Numbered from the stretch's first letter, positions 30,306-42,363 are shown. The stretch: DNA of 64,000 nt from Tenebrionibacter intestinalis (GCF_016632365.1 NZ_JAEPBH010000002.1:108979-172978), one strand, 5' to 3'. A program made the numbers and translations. The notes: a model not told the origin generated them from the letters alone.

Positions 30306-30417
30306 TCATGGCTATCAGCCGAAAATCAAAGAATTGATTTTCCAGTTTGATTTTACTGTCATTTCTGGCCCAGGCCGTCCGGCCCGGCGTGCATCGACAG
30401 TTTCAGTCGGCTCTGTA

Positions 30418-31212
30418 TTACTCGTTATGCGAAATCACGTTCGGGATAGTGTCATCTTTGCGCAACGTGAGAATTTCGCAGCCGTTATCGGTCACCACAA
30501 TAGTATGCTCATACTGGGCAGACAAGCTCCGGTCTTTGGTTTTTACCGTCCAGCCGTCTTTCATGGTGCGAATCTCTTTTTTGCCTGCGTTCACCATCGG
30601 CTCAATGGTGAACGTCATGCCCTGTTTCAGGACTACATCGGTTTCGGGAGAATCGTAATGCAGCACCTGAGGCTCTTCGTGGAAGCCGCGGCCGATACCG
30701 TGGCCGCAGTATTCGCGCACCACCGAGAAATCTTTCGCTTCAACGTATTTCTGAATCGCCGCGCCGATTTCACGCAGGTTAACGCCGGGTTTGACCATCT
30801 TCAGCGCCAGGTACAGGCTTTCCTGAGTGACGCGGCACAGGCGCTCGCCCAGGATGGTCGGCTTGCCTACAATAAACATTTTAGACGTGTCGCCGTGAAA
30901 GCCATCTTTAATCACGGTCACGTCAATATTCACAATATCGCCGTCTTTGAGGTATTTATCGTCGTCTGGAATACCGTGGCACACCACTTCATTAATAGAA
31001 ATACACACAGACTTAGGAAAGCCGTGATAGTTCAGGCAGGCGGAGACGGCGTGCTGATGGTTGACTATCCAGTCATTGCACAGGCGGTCCAGCTCGCCGG
31101 TGGTGACGCCGGGCGTCACGTGAGGTTCTATCATTTCCAGCACTTCAGCGGCAAGGCGGCCCGCCACGCGCATTTTTTCGATATCTTCCGGGGTCTTAAT
31201 TGATATAGCCAT
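30418..31212 (-). CDS. map: Methionine aminopeptidase type I
   Basis: 264-residue dinuclear metalloprotease that removes the initiator methionine from nascent proteins; essential in E. coli. It starts MAISIKTPEDIEKMRVAG. Metal ligands are visible in DGDIVNIDVTVIKDGFHGD (two Asp), GHGIGRGFHEEP (His) and TFTIEPMV and QYEHTIVV (Glu). The usual length. It diverges from rpsB across a 293-bp spacer, the arrangement seen in E. coli. Confidence 0.97.
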   Translation of the reverse strand: MAISIKTPEDIEKMRVAGRLAAEVLEMIEPHVTPGVTTGELDRLCNDWIVNHQHAVSACLNYHGFPKSVCISINEVVCHGIPDDDKYLKDGDIVNIDVTVIKDGFHGDTSKMFIVGKPTILGERLCRVTQESLYLALKMVKPGVNLREIGAAIQKYVEAKDFSVVREYCGHGIGRGFHEEPQVLHYDSPETDVVLKQGMTFTIEPMVNAGKKEIRTMKDGWTVKTKDRSLSAQYEHTIVVTDNGCEILTLRKDDTIPNVISHNE

Positions 31213-31394
31213 GAATTACGTCCGCAGGCGTCGGTTTTCGACAATAATTACGTATGTTATCAGGGCTGCCGTAGTGATCCAAATCGGTTATTCACGCAGC
31301 GTTTACTGATAATAACCGCTGGAGTCCCGGGGCCGGTTATGGTATAAAGCGCGCCGGACTTATGTGCGCATTTTCGCGTGCGTAAGCGGAAAAC

Positions 31395-32231
<837 letters not shown>

Positions 32232-32403
32232 TAAGGCCTGTTTGCTTACCCCAGGAGCGTGAGAAGGGCAGAATGGCGGCAAACTCGAGACGTTCCGGGC
32301 GCTTTCAACAGCGCTCCGGGCTGCGCGAGCAAAGATAACGCGTCTGTCAGCCAAAGCGCGGGGGAAAAGCCCCTTATTAACCAGGTATGACATAGTTTGG
32401 TTA

Positions 32404-32429
32404 GGGGGCCTGTTTCAGGCCCCCTTTTT
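32404..32429 (+). terminator. Attenuator/terminator between rpsB and tsf
   Basis: GGGGGCCTG, loop TTT, CAGGCCCCC, then TTTTTC: a textbook intrinsic terminator inside the operon. Partial read-through would set the S2 to EF-Ts ratio; a terminator at this position is known in E. coli. Confidence 0.85.
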
Positions 32430-32512
32430 CTTTTAATCCGCCTGGCCGCCGCGGCTGGGTGGGTCATATCTCCAGAGAGTCGACCTCCTGAGAGATAATT
32501 GAGGAATTCATA

Positions 32513-33364
32513 ATGGCTGAGATTACCGCTTCTCTGGTAAAAGAACTGCGTGAGCGTACTGGCGCAGGCATGATGGATTGTAAAAAAGCCCTGACTGAAG
32601 CTAACGGCGACATCGAGCTGGCAATCGAAAACATGCGTAAATCCGGCGCGATTAAAGCGGCGAAAAAAGCAGGCAACGTCGCCGCTGACGGTGTGATCCT
32701 GACTAAAATCCAGGGCGGCTACGGCGTGATTCTGGAAGTTAACTGCCAGACCGACTTCGTTGCGAAAGACGGCGGCTTCCAGGCTTTTGCCAACAAGGTG
32801 CTGGATGCGGCTGTTGCTGGCAAAACCACGGATGTTGAAGCGCTGAAAACGCAGTTTGAAGAAGAGCGCGTTGCGCTGGTGGCGAAAATCGGCGAGAACA
32901 TCAATATCCGCCGTGTTGCAATTCTGGAAGGCGACGTGCTGGGCAACTACCTGCACGGCGCGCGCATCGGCGTTCTGGTTGCCGCAACCGGCGCAGATGA
33001 AGAGCTGGTTAAGCAACTGGCCATGCACGTTGCGGCAAGCAAGCCGGAATTCGTTAAGCCGGAAGACGTCTCTGCTGATGTTGTTGAAAAAGAGTACCAG
33101 GTGCAGTTGGATATCGCCATGCAGTCTGGTAAGCCGAAAGAAATCGCAGAGAAAATGGTTGAAGGCCGCATGAAGAAATTCACCGGCGAAGTTTCTCTGA
33201 CCGGCCAGCCGTTTGTTATGGATCCGAGCAAAACCGTGGGCCAACTGCTTAAAGAGCATAATGCTGACGTGACCGGTTTCATCCGTTTTGAAGTGGGTGA
33301 AGGCATCGAGAAAGTTGAGACTGACTTTGCAGCAGAAGTTGCTGCTATGTCTAAGCAGTCTTAA
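32513..33364 (+). CDS. tsf: Translation elongation factor Ts
   Basis: 283-residue guanine nucleotide exchange factor for EF-Tu. The N-terminal UBA-like domain begins [21 protein letters not shown], and the signature [13 protein letters not shown] carries the TDFV motif that contacts EF-Tu. A dimerisation/core region and C-terminal module follow, ending EVAAMSKQS. Length is the E. coli length. A strong terminator follows directly. Confidence 0.98.
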   Translation: MAEITASLVKELRERTGAGMMDCKKALTEANGDIELAIENMRKSGAIKAAKKAGNVAADGVILTKIQGGYGVILEVNCQTDFVAKDGGFQAFANKVLDAAVAGKTTDVEALKTQFEEERVALVAKIGENINIRRVAILEGDVLGNYLHGARIGVLVAATGADEELVKQLAMHVAASKPEFVKPEDVSADVVEKEYQVQLDIAMQSGKPKEIAEKMVEGRMKKFTGEVSLTGQPFVMDPSKTVGQLLKEHNADVTGFIRFEVGEGIEKVETDFAAEVAAMSKQS

Positions 33365-33375
33365 TCGTTGTAAGT

Positions 33376-33398
33376 AGCCGCCTGCGGGCGGCTCTTTT
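33376..33398 (+). terminator. Rho-independent terminator of tsf
   Basis: AGCCGCC, loop TGCG, GGCGGCT, then CTTTTT, 12 bp after the tsf stop. Confidence 0.85.
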
Positions 33399-33698
33399 TG
33401 ATCTTCATAATTTGGGCCGCAGATGCGCAGGCTGCCCCTGCTTACCCCAGCCACTTACTTAGATGAGTGCCCGGGGATTCGCAGGCTTGCCGCCTTCCCG
33501 TACCCAAACTATTTTGGATAAAGCCGTTGTTCAGCAGGCGTTAAGGCGTAGGTAAGATCGTTTGCGGGCCTGTTAGCCGCCGGGATTTTCAGACTGACGG
33601 CCTCGCCTGATTTTGGACAAGCGGCGTTTTTACGGGATGCGCCGGCGATCTTGCGGATCTTAAAATAACGCGTTCCCGATGCCCGAAGGTTTTAGGGG
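33399..33698. other. Non-coding spacer between tsf terminator and pyrH promoter
   Basis: About 300 bp without a credible reading frame. The total tsf-pyrH gap is 508 bp, clearly longer than the roughly 150 bp I expect for E. coli. The left part holds an imperfect inverted repeat (CCCCAGCCACTT with AGTGCCCGGGG, about 33445-33476) and a block GGATTCGCAGGCTTGCCGCC that reads like an intergenic repeat unit, which I cannot confirm. No RNA gene recognised. Confidence 0.5.
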
Positions 33699-33872
33699 TA
33701 TAATTTGCTCTGTTTTGCAGAGCAATTGTGTAGTAAGGCCGCGCGACGGCTATCCTCAGGCGCTGGGCCTGACAGAATAATCAGCCGGATCTGATTCAGA
33801 TTCGGCAGCTATGCGACAGACTCTGTCGCCAGAACTCACCGTCCCATTTGTTGACTGTCCCAGGAAAGAAAC
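33699..33872 (+). promoter_or_regulatory. pyrH promoter and palindromic leader
   Basis: A perfect TATAAT at 33699-33704 is the best promoter; no convincing -35 lies 17 bp upstream. Three inverted repeats follow in tandem: GCTCTG-CAGAGC at 33707-33723; GCCGGATCTGA-TCAGATTCGGC at about 33783-33806 with one mismatch; and GCGACAG-ACT-CTGTCGC at 33813-33829. pyrH is pyrimidine-regulated in E. coli through PepA and other DNA-binding proteins; the role of these palindromes is inferred. Confidence 0.5.
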
Positions 33873-34598
33873 ATGGCTACCAATGCAAAACCCGTTTACA
33901 AACGCATACTGCTCAAACTGAGTGGCGAAGCGCTGCAGGGAGCAGAAGGCTTCGGTATTGACGCGAGCATACTGGATCGTATGGCTCAGGAAATTAAAGA
34001 ACTGGTTGAGCTGGGTATTCAGGTGGGCGTGGTCATCGGCGGCGGTAATCTGTTCCGTGGCGCCGGGTTGGCGCAGGCTGGTATGAATCGTGTTGTAGGC
34101 GACCATATGGGCATGTTGGCAACCGTAATGAACGGCCTGGCGATGCGCGATGCGCTTCATCGCGCGTATGTGAACGCTCGCCTCATGTCTGCGATTCCGC
34201 TGAACGGGGTATGCGATAATTACAGTTGGGCTGAAGCCATTAGCCTGCTACGCAACAACCGTGTGGTGATCCTTTCCGCCGGTACAGGTAATCCGTTCTT
34301 TACAACCGATTCCGCCGCTTGTCTGCGCGGTATTGAGATTGAAGCAGACGTTGTACTGAAAGCGACCAAGGTCGACGGCGTTTTCTCTGCCGATCCGGTG
34401 AAAGACCCAACTGCGACGCTCTACGAACAACTGAGCTATCAGGAAGTGCTGGAAAGGGAGCTGAAGGTGATGGATCTGGCGGCCTTTACGCTGGCCCGCG
34501 ATCATAATCTGCCGATTCGCGTGTTCAACATGAACAAGCCAGGCGCGCTGCGCCGTGTGGTCATGGGTGAAAAAGAAGGCACTTTGATCACGGATTAA
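33873..34598 (+). CDS. pyrH: UMP kinase
   Basis: 241-residue amino-acid-kinase-fold UMP kinase that phosphorylates UMP to UDP, activated by GTP and inhibited by UTP; essential. It starts [21 protein letters not shown] with the lysine-containing phosphate-binding segment, then [28 protein letters not shown] and [12 protein letters not shown]. Same length as E. coli. It lies between tsf and frr in the conserved order, with its own promoter region. Confidence 0.97.
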   Translation: MATNAKPVYKRILLKLSGEALQGAEGFGIDASILDRMAQEIKELVELGIQVGVVIGGGNLFRGAGLAQAGMNRVVGDHMGMLATVMNGLAMRDALHRAYVNARLMSAIPLNGVCDNYSWAEAISLLRNNRVVILSAGTGNPFFTTDSAACLRGIEIEADVVLKATKVDGVFSADPVKDPTATLYEQLSYQEVLERELKVMDLAAFTLARDHNLPIRVFNMNKPGALRRVVMGEKEGTLITD

Positions 34599-34827
34599 TT
34601 TTCGTTTGCCGTAAATCAGGGTAAGATCCAGACCCTGAAGCGATGCCCCTCTCCAGGCAGCCGAACGGGCTATACTTATCCCGTCTGTGTTGGGCGATGA
34701 ACGCGGCGGCTTATAACCGCGGCGACCGCGTCAGGCAGATATTGCGCCTTACCGGGATTTGCGCGCGGCGCCTGCGTGCGCGACTCGCCCGGGGCCGCCT
34801 GACAACCAGTTTTCAAGGATTCATAAC

Positions 34828-35385
34828 GTGATTAACGACATCAGAAAAGACGCCGGTGTACGCATGGAAAAATGCGTTGAAGCGTTTAAAAACCAAATCA
34901 GCAAAATCCGAACCGGTCGGGCTTCCCCTGGCCTGCTGGACGGTATCATGGTGGAATATTACGGCACGCCGACGCCGCTGCGCCAGTTGGCCAGCGTGAC
35001 CGTGGAAGATGCCCGCACGCTAAAAATCAACGTTTTTGACCGCAGCATGGGTCCGGCCATTGAGAAGGCGATTATGGCCTCCGATCTGGGTCTCAACCCC
35101 AGCTCGGCCGGTACGGATATTCGCGTTCCGCTGCCGCCGTTGACTGAAGAGCGCCGTAAGGATTTGATCAAAGTGGTGCGCGCTGAAGCCGAACAGGCGC
35201 GCGTTTCCGTGCGCAACGTTCGCCGTGATGCTAACGATAAAGTAAAAGCGCTGCTCAAAGACAAAGAAATCAGTGAAGATGAAGATCGCCGTTCTCAGGA
35301 CGACGTGCAGAAACTGACTGATGCGGCCATCAAAAAGGTGGACGCGGCGCTGGCGGAAAAAGAAACTGAACTGATGCAGTTCTGA
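34828..35385 (+). CDS. frr: Ribosome recycling factor
   Basis: 185-residue RRF that splits post-termination ribosomes with EF-G. It reads [20 protein letters not shown] from a GTG at 34828, the same start codon and position as E. coli frr, with AAGGA 10 bp upstream; longer in-frame readings are not conserved. Family blocks: [28 protein letters not shown] and [20 protein letters not shown]. Three-helix-bundle protein, essential. Confidence 0.97.
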   Translation: MINDIRKDAGVRMEKCVEAFKNQISKIRTGRASPGLLDGIMVEYYGTPTPLRQLASVTVEDARTLKINVFDRSMGPAIEKAIMASDLGLNPSSAGTDIRVPLPPLTEERRKDLIKVVRAEAEQARVSVRNVRRDANDKVKALLKDKEISEDEDRRSQDDVQKLTDAAIKKVDAALAEKETELMQF

Positions 35386-35400
35386 TTTCCGCTGAGTGGA

Positions 35401-35450
35401 AAACGCCGTACAGAAGAACCGTTGATACGGTTTTTGCTGGCGGCGTTTTT
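35401..35450 (+). terminator. Branched terminator after frr
   Basis: Outer stem AAACGCCG with CGGCGTTT, inner stem AACCGT-TGAT-ACGGTT, then a T run (GTTTTT). It separates frr from dxr. Confidence 0.75.
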
Positions 35451-35508
35451 GCATTAGTTGCGCGGTATGCCGCGCGTGAATATCTCTTTTTCGGGCTAAT
35501 AAATGCCA

Positions 35509-36708
35509 ATGAAACAGTTGACCATCCTCGGCTCGACCGGCTCTATCGGTTGTAGCACGCTCGATGTGGTTCGCCATAATCCCGAACGATTCACAGTGGC
35601 GGCGTTGGTTGCGGGCAAAAATGTCGCTTGTATGCTGGAACAGTGCCTTGAGTTTCGGCCTCGCTATGCGGTAATGGACGATGAAGCCAGCGCCCGTCAG
35701 CTTCGTGAAGGCCTGGGCGTAGCAGGCAGCCGGACGCAGGTGCTGGCAGGTCAGCAGGCGGCCTGCGAGATGGCGCAGCTTGACGAGGTAAGCCAGGTGA
35801 TGGCGGCGATTGTGGGGGCCGCAGGCCTGTTGCCGACGCTTGCGGCAATCCGCGCAGGCAAGCAGGTGCTGCTGGCGAACAAAGAGTCGCTGGTAACCTG
35901 CGGGCGGTTATTTATGGACGCTGTGAAGCGCAGCGGCGCGCGTTTGCTGCCGGTAGACAGCGAACATAACGCCATTTTTCAGAGTTTACCTGAAACAATC
36001 CAGAATCATCTGGGATATGCCTCTCTGGAGGAAAACGGTATTACCTCCGTCATTCTTACCGGCTCTGGCGGCCCGTTTCGCAATACGCCCGTGTCTGAGC
36101 TGGCGGCAATGACGCCCGCTCAGGCATGCAATCATCCGAACTGGTCGATGGGGAGGAAAATTTCCGTTGACTCCGCCACCATGATGAATAAAGGTCTTGA
36201 ATATATTGAAGCCCGCTGGTTGTTTAATGCTTCGGCGCAACAAATGGAAGTGCTTATTCACCCACAGTCGGTCATTCATTCGATGGTGCGTTACCGTGAC
36301 GGCAGCGTATTGGCGCAGCTCGGCGAACCGGATATGCGCACGCCGATTGCACATGCTATGGGCTATCCGGCACGGGTAAATGCGGGAGCGAAAGCGCTCG
36401 ATTTTTGCCAGATGGGTTCGCTGAGCTTTATGGCGCCGGATTTTGAGCGCTATCCCTGTCTGAAGCTGGCGATGACCGCTTTCGATCGGGGACAGGCGGC
36501 CACGACGGCGCTAAACGCGGCGAATGAAATCGCCGTAGGCGCATTTCTGGCCGGGCGGATTCGCTTTACGGATATTGCCGCGCTCAATGCCGCCGTGCTT
36601 GATGAAACAGACGCCAGGCAACCGCAAAGCGTGGAAGATGTCCTCGCCGTTGACCGCGCCGCGCGCGCTGCGGCGGCTGGCTGGTTAAATTGTTACGCAA
36701 AGTGTTAA
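35509..36708 (+). CDS. dxr: 1-deoxy-D-xylulose 5-phosphate reductoisomerase
   Basis: 399-residue NADPH enzyme making MEP, the committed step of the non-mevalonate isoprenoid pathway and the target of fosmidomycin. The nucleotide-binding GSTGSIG follows the start; [20 protein letters not shown] (metal ligand Asp and Glu) and [19 protein letters not shown] are conserved. I start at [11 protein letters not shown] (35509) as in E. coli; an ATG 6 bp upstream is possible. The C-terminal 20 residues ([17 protein letters not shown]) diverge from E. coli. It begins the isoprenoid/lipid block upstream of uppS. Confidence 0.96.
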   Translation: MKQLTILGSTGSIGCSTLDVVRHNPERFTVAALVAGKNVACMLEQCLEFRPRYAVMDDEASARQLREGLGVAGSRTQVLAGQQAACEMAQLDEVSQVMAAIVGAAGLLPTLAAIRAGKQVLLANKESLVTCGRLFMDAVKRSGARLLPVDSEHNAIFQSLPETIQNHLGYASLEENGITSVILTGSGGPFRNTPVSELAAMTPAQACNHPNWSMGRKISVDSATMMNKGLEYIEARWLFNASAQQMEVLIHPQSVIHSMVRYRDGSVLAQLGEPDMRTPIAHAMGYPARVNAGAKALDFCQMGSLSFMAPDFERYPCLKLAMTAFDRGQAATTALNAANEIAVGAFLAGRIRFTDIAALNAAVLDETDARQPQSVEDVLAVDRAARAAAAGWLNCYAKC

Positions 36709-36893
36709 ATTTAGCGCCTGCGTAAACCACGCTATTTGTTAGCTTATGGCTTCGGTGATATAGTCTGCGCCACCTGACAGAAGTATCAGCGATGCTTGTC
36801 TGTTGGTGACGCCGTGGATTAACACGGCTTTTTTACGTGAAGGTTTCTGTATTCCTGAACCGCTTAATCCTTATCAGGGAATGTAAACGTGTT

Positions 36894-37652
36894 ATGTTGT
36901 CTGCTAATCAACCACTGAGCGAAAATGTACCTGCACACGGTGCACGCCATGTCGCCATTATTATGGACGGCAACGGCCGCTGGGCAAAAAGACAGGGCAA
37001 GATGCGAGTCTTTGGCCACAAAGCGGGCGCTAAATCCGTGCGCCGCGCAGTGGTTTTTGCGGCGAATAATGGCATTGACGCGTTGACGCTGTATGCTTTC
37101 AGTAGTGAAAACTGGAACCGCCCTGCGCAGGAAGTTAGCGCGCTGATGGAGCTGTTTACCTGGGCGCTTGACAGCGAAGTAAAAAATCTGCACCGCAACA
37201 ACGTGCGTTTGCGCGTGATTGGCGACACCAGCCGTTTTAATACGCGTTTACAGGAGCGCATCCTGAAGGCCGAGGCGCTGACCAGCCAGAATACGGGGTT
37301 GACGCTGAACATCGCCGCCAACTACGGCGGTCGGTGGGATATTCTCCAGGGCGTCAGGCACCTTGCATCCCTGGTTCAGGAAGGCCTGCTGCGTCCGGAC
37401 CAGATAGATGAAGAAGCGCTGAATAAGCAGATCTGCATGAGCGAGCTGGCCCCTGTGGATTTAGTTATAAGGACAGGGGGAGAGCATCGTATCAGCAACT
37501 TTTTGCTGTGGCAGATAGCTTACGCTGAACTCTATTTTACAGATGTTCTCTGGCCCGATTTTGATGAACAAGATTTTGAAGGTGCGCTACATGCCTTTGC
37601 AAACCGCGAAAGACGTTTTGGTGGTACGATGCCCGGCGGCAGCAATGCCTGA
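36894..37652 (+). CDS. uppS: Undecaprenyl diphosphate synthase
   Basis: 252-residue cis-prenyltransferase (also named ispU) that condenses farnesyl diphosphate with eight isopentenyl units to make the carrier lipid for peptidoglycan and O-antigen. Catalytic Asp25 is in [36 protein letters not shown] and [15 protein letters not shown] are present. The ATG at 36894 matches E. coli MMLSA, minus one residue; longer readings are not conserved. Essential; it uses products of the pathway begun by Dxr just upstream. cdsA follows 12 bp downstream. Confidence 0.96.
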   Translation: MLSANQPLSENVPAHGARHVAIIMDGNGRWAKRQGKMRVFGHKAGAKSVRRAVVFAANNGIDALTLYAFSSENWNRPAQEVSALMELFTWALDSEVKNLHRNNVRLRVIGDTSRFNTRLQERILKAEALTSQNTGLTLNIAANYGGRWDILQGVRHLASLVQEGLLRPDQIDEEALNKQICMSELAPVDLVIRTGGEHRISNFLLWQIAYAELYFTDVLWPDFDEQDFEGALHAFANRERRFGGTMPGGSNA

Positions 37653-37664
37653 TGGGGGTAGCTT

Positions 37665-38522
37665 TTGCTAAAGTATCGCCTGATTTCCGCGCTGATTTTA
37701 ATTCCCGCTGTGATTGCCGCGCTACTGTGGCTGCCCCCAGTGGGGTTTGCCATTACGACGCTTATAGTCTGCATGCTCGCCGCCTGGGAATGGGGGCAGC
37801 TTAGTGGTTTTGCCAGCCGCTCTCAGCGTATCTGGCTGGCCGCGCTCTGCGGTTTGCTACTGGCCGTTATGCTATTTACGCTTCCTGAATACCATCAAAG
37901 CGCAAATGTGCATATCATTGATGGCGTTCTTTGGGCGTCGCTGGCGTGGTGGGTCGCCGCGCTTTTACTGGTGCTATCCTATCCCCGCTCCGCCGCCGCC
38001 TGGCGAAAATCACGCGTGCTTCGCCTTATTTTTGGATTATTGACTATCGTGCCGTTTTTTTGGGGCATGGTGGTGCTGCGCAACTGGCATTACGACACAA
38101 ACCATTATACCGGCGCCATCTGGCTGCTCTATGTGATGGTGCTGGTGTGGGGGGCGGATTCCGGCGCTTATGTGTTTGGCAAAATGTTTGGCAAGCATAA
38201 GCTGGCGCCGAAAGTTTCGCCGGGCAAAACCTGGCAAGGTTTTCTGGGCGGGCTGCTGACATCGGCGGCGATAGCCTGGATTTTTGGTTTTTCGGCGCAC
38301 CTCAATACGTCGCCTTCTGTATTGCTTATCTGTTCAATTGCCGCAGCGTTGGCGTCGGTATTGGGCGATCTTACGGAGAGTATGTTCAAACGTGAAGCGG
38401 GCATTAAAGACAGCGGGAATTTGATCCCCGGCCACGGCGGCATACTGGATCGTATTGATAGCCTGACGGCGGCAGTGCCGGTATTCGTCTGCCTGTTATT
38501 TCTGCTTTTCCGGGCGCTTTAA
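37665..38522 (+). CDS. cdsA: Phosphatidate cytidylyltransferase
   Basis: 285-residue inner-membrane enzyme making CDP-diacylglycerol from phosphatidate and CTP. About eight membrane segments; the CDS signature near the C-terminus is SMFKREAGIKDSGNLIPGHGGILDRIDSL. It starts at TTG, reading MLKYRLISALILIP, as E. coli cdsA does. Essential and the branch point for all phospholipids. Nine bp after its stop comes rseP. Confidence 0.96.
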   Translation: MLKYRLISALILIPAVIAALLWLPPVGFAITTLIVCMLAAWEWGQLSGFASRSQRIWLAALCGLLLAVMLFTLPEYHQSANVHIIDGVLWASLAWWVAALLLVLSYPRSAAAWRKSRVLRLIFGLLTIVPFFWGMVVLRNWHYDTNHYTGAIWLLYVMVLVWGADSGAYVFGKMFGKHKLAPKVSPGKTWQGFLGGLLTSAAIAWIFGFSAHLNTSPSVLLICSIAAALASVLGDLTESMFKREAGIKDSGNLIPGHGGILDRIDSLTAAVPVFVCLLFLLFRAL

Positions 38523-38531
38523 GGACTTTTT

Positions 38532-39884
38532 ATGCTGAGCATTCTCTGGAATCTGGCTGCGTTTATCATTGCACTGGGAATTCTCATCACCGTGCACGAA
38601 TTTGGCCATTTCTGGGTTGCCCGGCGCTGCGGCGTGCGCGTGGAGCGCTTTTGTATCGGATTTGGCAAAGTGCTGTGGAGCCGTACTGACAGGCGCGGTA
38701 CGGAATTTGCGCTTGCGCTAATCCCGCTTGGCGGTTATGTGAAGATGCTTGATGAGCGCGTGGAGCCGGTTATGCCGGAACGGCGCCATCAGGCGTTTAA
38801 CAATAAGCGCGTTTCTCAACGAGCCGCTATTATTGCCGCAGGGCCCGTCGCGAATTTTCTGTTTGCTGTTTTTGCCTGGTGGCTGGTGTTTATGGCCGGC
38901 GTGCCCAGCGTACGCCCGGTTATCGGTGAAATCACGCCGGGCTCCATCGCCGCGCAGGCACAAATTGCGCCGGGTATGGAACTTAACGCTATCGATGGTA
39001 TCGAAACGCCTGACTGGGATGCTGTTCGTCTGGCGCTTATCGGTAAGATTGGCGATGCCTCGGTTTCTGTTACGGTTACGCCGTTTGGCAGCGATGCGCG
39101 TAGCGTGAAACGGCTGGACCTGCGGCAGTGGCGCTTTGAACCGGACCGTCAGGATCCGGTAACCTCGTTGGGCCTTGTGCCGCGCGGGCCGCGCATCGAA
39201 CCTGTGTTGGCGGAAGTCCAGCCGACATCGGCGGCGCGCAAAGCAGGTTTGCAAGCCGGGGACAGGATCGTTAAAGTCGATGGTCAGCCTTTAACAAACT
39301 GGGCGACGTTCGCAAACCTGGTGCGTGAAAACCCGGGGCGTGAACTGCGACTGGATATTGAAAGACAGGGCAGCCCCTTGTCTTTAACGCTGATACCGGA
39401 TACAAAACCGGGTAAAGCGAGGGCCGAAGGATTTGCAGGCGTAGTGCCTACGCTGGTTCCTCTGCCTGAAGAGTACAGAACTGTGCGCCAGTATGGGCCG
39501 TTTAATGCCGCAATCGTTGCCACGCAAAAGACCTGGCAACTGATGAAGCTGACGGTCAATATGCTGGGGAAATTAATAACCGGTGATGTTAAACTGAACA
39601 ATCTCAGTGGGCCTATCTCCATCGCGCAGGGAGCAGGCGTTTCAGCGGAGTACGGGATCATTTACTTCCTGATGTTTCTGGCGCTTATCAGCGTCAACCT
39701 GGGAATAATAAACCTGTTCCCGCTCCCTGTTCTGGACGGTGGACACCTGCTATTTTTAGCGATTGAGAAGCTTAAAGGCGGGCCGGTTTCCGAGCGAGTT
39801 CAAGACTTTAGTTATCGCATTGGTTCAATATTGCTGGTGCTGTTAATGGGGCTTGCACTTTTCAATGATTTCTCTCGGTTATAG
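38532..39884 (+). CDS. rseP: Site-2 intramembrane protease RseP
   Basis: 450-residue inner-membrane zinc metalloprotease that cuts RseA after DegS and so frees sigma-E. HEFGH at 22-26 in the first membrane segment and the LDGG motif in [16 protein letters not shown] near the C-terminus are the metal ligands. Two PDZ domains lie between ([18 protein letters not shown] and [16 protein letters not shown]). Same length as E. coli. Linked functionally to degP, bamA and skp, all sigma-E genes elsewhere in or after this operon. Confidence 0.97.
   Translation: MLSILWNLAAFIIALGILITVHEFGHFWVARRCGVRVERFCIGFGKVLWSRTDRRGTEFALALIPLGGYVKMLDERVEPVMPERRHQAFNNKRVSQRAAIIAAGPVANFLFAVFAWWLVFMAGVPSVRPVIGEITPGSIAAQAQIAPGMELNAIDGIETPDWDAVRLALIGKIGDASVSVTVTPFGSDARSVKRLDLRQWRFEPDRQDPVTSLGLVPRGPRIEPVLAEVQPTSAARKAGLQAGDRIVKVDGQPLTNWATFANLVRENPGRELRLDIERQGSPLSLTLIPDTKPGKARAEGFAGVVPTLVPLPEEYRTVRQYGPFNAAIVATQKTWQLMKLTVNMLGKLITGDVKLNNLSGPISIAQGAGVSAEYGIIYFLMFLALISVNLGIINLFPLPVLDGGHLLFLAIEKLKGGPVSERVQDFSYRIGSILLVLLMGLALFNDFSRL
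38978..39005 (+). promoter_or_regulatory. Candidate sigma-E promoter inside rseP
   Basis: GGAACTT, a 16-bp spacer, then TCGAA matches the sigma-E pattern GGAACTT-N15/16-TCnAA at every strongly conserved position. It points toward bamA-skp-lpxD-fabZ, about 900 bp upstream of bamA. bamA and skp are sigma-E regulated in E. coli; that this site does it here is inferred. Confidence 0.5.
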
Positions 39885-39914
39885 AGAGTAGGTTAGGAAG
39901 AACGCATAACAACG

Positions 39915-42320
39915 ATGGCGATGAAAAAGTTGCTCATAGCGTCGCTGCTCTTCAGCAGCGCCACCGTTTACGGTGCAGACGGGTTCGTAGTGAGAGATAT
40001 TCATTTCGAAGGCCTGCAGCGAGTCGCTGTTGGTGCGGCCCTCCTTAGTATGCCAGTACGTGTTGGCGATACGGTGACTGATGAAGATATCAGCAACACC
40101 ATACGTTCGCTGTTCGCTACGGGTAACTTTGAGGACGTGCGTGTTCTGCGCGACGGCGATACGCTGCTGGTTCAGGTAAAAGAACGCCCGACGATCGCCA
40201 GCATTACCTTTACCGGCAACAAGTCGGTCAAGGACGATATGCTGAAGCAAAACCTTGAGGCGTCTGGCGTGCGTGTGGGGGAATCTCTCGATCGCACCAC
40301 GCTGTCCGATATCGAAAAAGGGCTGGAAGATTTCTACTACAGCGTCGGTAAATACAGCGCCAGCGTCAAGGCGGTCGTTACGCCGCTGCCGCGTAATCGC
40401 ATTGACCTGAAGCTGGTGTTCCAGGAAGGCGTATCGGCGAAAATTCAGCAGATTAACATCGTGGGCAACCACGCTTATAGCACGGAAGAATTGCTTTCCC
40501 GCTTCCAACTGCGTGACGAAGTGCCGTGGTGGAACCTGGTGGGCGATCGTAAATATCAAAAGCAGAAACTGGCAGGCGATCTGGAAACCCTGCGCAGCTT
40601 CTATCTCGATCGCGGCTATGCTCGCTTTAATATTGACTCCACCCAGGTAAGCCTGACGCCGGATAAGAAAGGGATCTACGTTACTATTAACGTCAATGAA
40701 GGCAATCAGTACCGCATTGCCGGCGTTGAAGTGAATGGCAACCTGGCAGGCCACTCAGCCGAAATCGAAAGCCTGACTAAAATTAAGCCAGGCGAGCTGT
40801 ATAACGGCACCAAAGTGACCCGCATGGAAGACGACATTAAAAAGCTGCTGGGTCGTTATGGTTACGCTTATCCCCGCGTCATGACGCAGCCGGAAATCAA
40901 CGATCCTGAAAAAACGGTGAAACTGCTCGTAAGCGTTGATTCCGGCAACCGTTACTACGTGCGTAAAATTCGCTTTGTTGGCAACGATGTCTCAAAAGAT
41001 TCCGTTCTGCGTCGTGAAATGCGCCAGATGGAAGGGGCATGGCTTGGCAGTAATCTGGTTGACCAGGGTAAAGAGCGCCTTAACCGTACCGGCTACTTCG
41101 AAACCGTAGACGTTGATACTCAGCGTGTGCCGGGCAGCCCGGATCAGGTTGATATTGTTTATAAAGTTAAAGAGCGCAATACCGGTAGCCTGAACTTTGG
41201 CGTGGGGTACGGTACTGAAAGCGGCGTAAGCTTCCAGGCGGGCGTCCAGCAGGATAACTGGCTGGGGACGGGTTACTCCGTTGGCATCAACGGGACGAAA
41301 AACTCTTATCAGACCTATACTGAACTGGCGGTCACCAATCCGTACTTTACGGTCGATGGCGTGAGCCTCGGCGGCCGCTTGTTCTATAACGACTTTAAGG
41401 CGGATGATGCGGATCTGTCGACCTATACCAACAGGAGCTACGGGCTTGACGGGACGCTGGGCTTCCCGGTCAATGAATATAACTCCCTGCGCGTAGGTCT
41501 GGGGTACGTGCATAACGATCTGTCTGATATGCAGCCGCAGATCGCAATGTGGCGCTACCTGGATTCTCAGGGTAATAACCCGAGCAAAACCTCTACAGAC
41601 AACGATTTCTCCGCAGATGACTTCACGTTCAACTACGGCTGGACGTTTAACAATCTGGATCGCGGCTTCTTCCCGACGAAGGGGAACCGCGTCAACCTGA
41701 ACGGTAAAGTGACCATACCGGGATCCGACAACGAGTTTTATAAAGTTACTCTGGATACGGCAAGCTATATGCCTATTGATGAAGATCATAAGTGGGTCGT
41801 ACTGGGCCGTACCCGCTGGGGCTATGGCGATGGTCTGGGCAGCAAAGAAATGCCGTTCTATGAAAACTTCTATGCGGGGGGTTCCAGCACAGTGCGCGGC
41901 TTCCAGTCCAATAACATTGGCCCGAAAGCGGCATATTACGGCCCGAACACCAATAACTGTAACACTGCATCTCTGTGTAACTCCAACGATGCTATCGGCG
42001 GAAACGCTATGGGCGTTGCCAGCCTTGAGCTGATTACGCCGACGCCATTCATTAGCGATAAATACGCCAATTCGGTGCGTACTTCTTTGTTCGTGGATGC
42101 CGGTACAGTCTGGGATACTAACTGGAAAAACACGGCGCAAACCCGTGCTGCCGGTATCCCTGACTACAGCGATCCGAGTAACATTCGCATGTCTGCCGGT
42201 ATCGCTTTGCAGTGGATGTCGCCATTGGGGCCGTTGGTCTTCTCCTACGCCCAGCCGTTTAAAAAATACGATGGAGACAAAGCGGAGCAGTTCCAGTTTA
42301 ACATTGGTAAAACCTGGTAA
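39915..42320 (+). CDS. bamA: Outer membrane assembly factor BamA
   Basis: 801-residue Omp85 protein that inserts beta-barrel proteins. Signal peptide [20 protein letters not shown], five POTRA domains (about 24-420) and a 16-stranded barrel. The conserved VRGF motif of loop 6 is visible in [17 protein letters not shown], and the chain ends QFNIGKTW. Surface loops vary from E. coli: the loop after YGPNTNNCN with CNTASLC is shorter (801 versus 810 residues). Start at 39915. Essential; skp follows. Confidence 0.97.
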   Translation: MAMKKLLIASLLFSSATVYGADGFVVRDIHFEGLQRVAVGAALLSMPVRVGDTVTDEDISNTIRSLFATGNFEDVRVLRDGDTLLVQVKERPTIASITFTGNKSVKDDMLKQNLEASGVRVGESLDRTTLSDIEKGLEDFYYSVGKYSASVKAVVTPLPRNRIDLKLVFQEGVSAKIQQINIVGNHAYSTEELLSRFQLRDEVPWWNLVGDRKYQKQKLAGDLETLRSFYLDRGYARFNIDSTQVSLTPDKKGIYVTINVNEGNQYRIAGVEVNGNLAGHSAEIESLTKIKPGELYNGTKVTRMEDDIKKLLGRYGYAYPRVMTQPEINDPEKTVKLLVSVDSGNRYYVRKIRFVGNDVSKDSVLRREMRQMEGAWLGSNLVDQGKERLNRTGYFETVDVDTQRVPGSPDQVDIVYKVKERNTGSLNFGVGYGTESGVSFQAGVQQDNWLGTGYSVGINGTKNSYQTYTELAVTNPYFTVDGVSLGGRLFYNDFKADDADLSTYTNRSYGLDGTLGFPVNEYNSLRVGLGYVHNDLSDMQPQIAMWRYLDSQGNNPSKTSTDNDFSADDFTFNYGWTFNNLDRGFFPTKGNRVNLNGKVTIPGSDNEFYKVTLDTASYMPIDEDHKWVVLGRTRWGYGDGLGSKEMPFYENFYAGGSSTVRGFQSNNIGPKAAYYGPNTNNCNTASLCNSNDAIGGNAMGVASLELITPTPFISDKYANSVRTSLFVDAGTVWDTNWKNTAQTRAAGIPDYSDPSNIRMSAGIALQWMSPLGPLVFSYAQPFKKYDGDKAEQFQFNIGKTW

Positions 42321-42363
42321 TTGCTTTCAACAAGGGAATGTTAAATCAGTGTAGCGACATTTT

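Noticed and set aside
40992..42140. 382-codon minus-strand reading frame opposite bamA
   Set aside because: Antisense shadow of a highly conserved gene; composition is not protein-like and no start context is seen.
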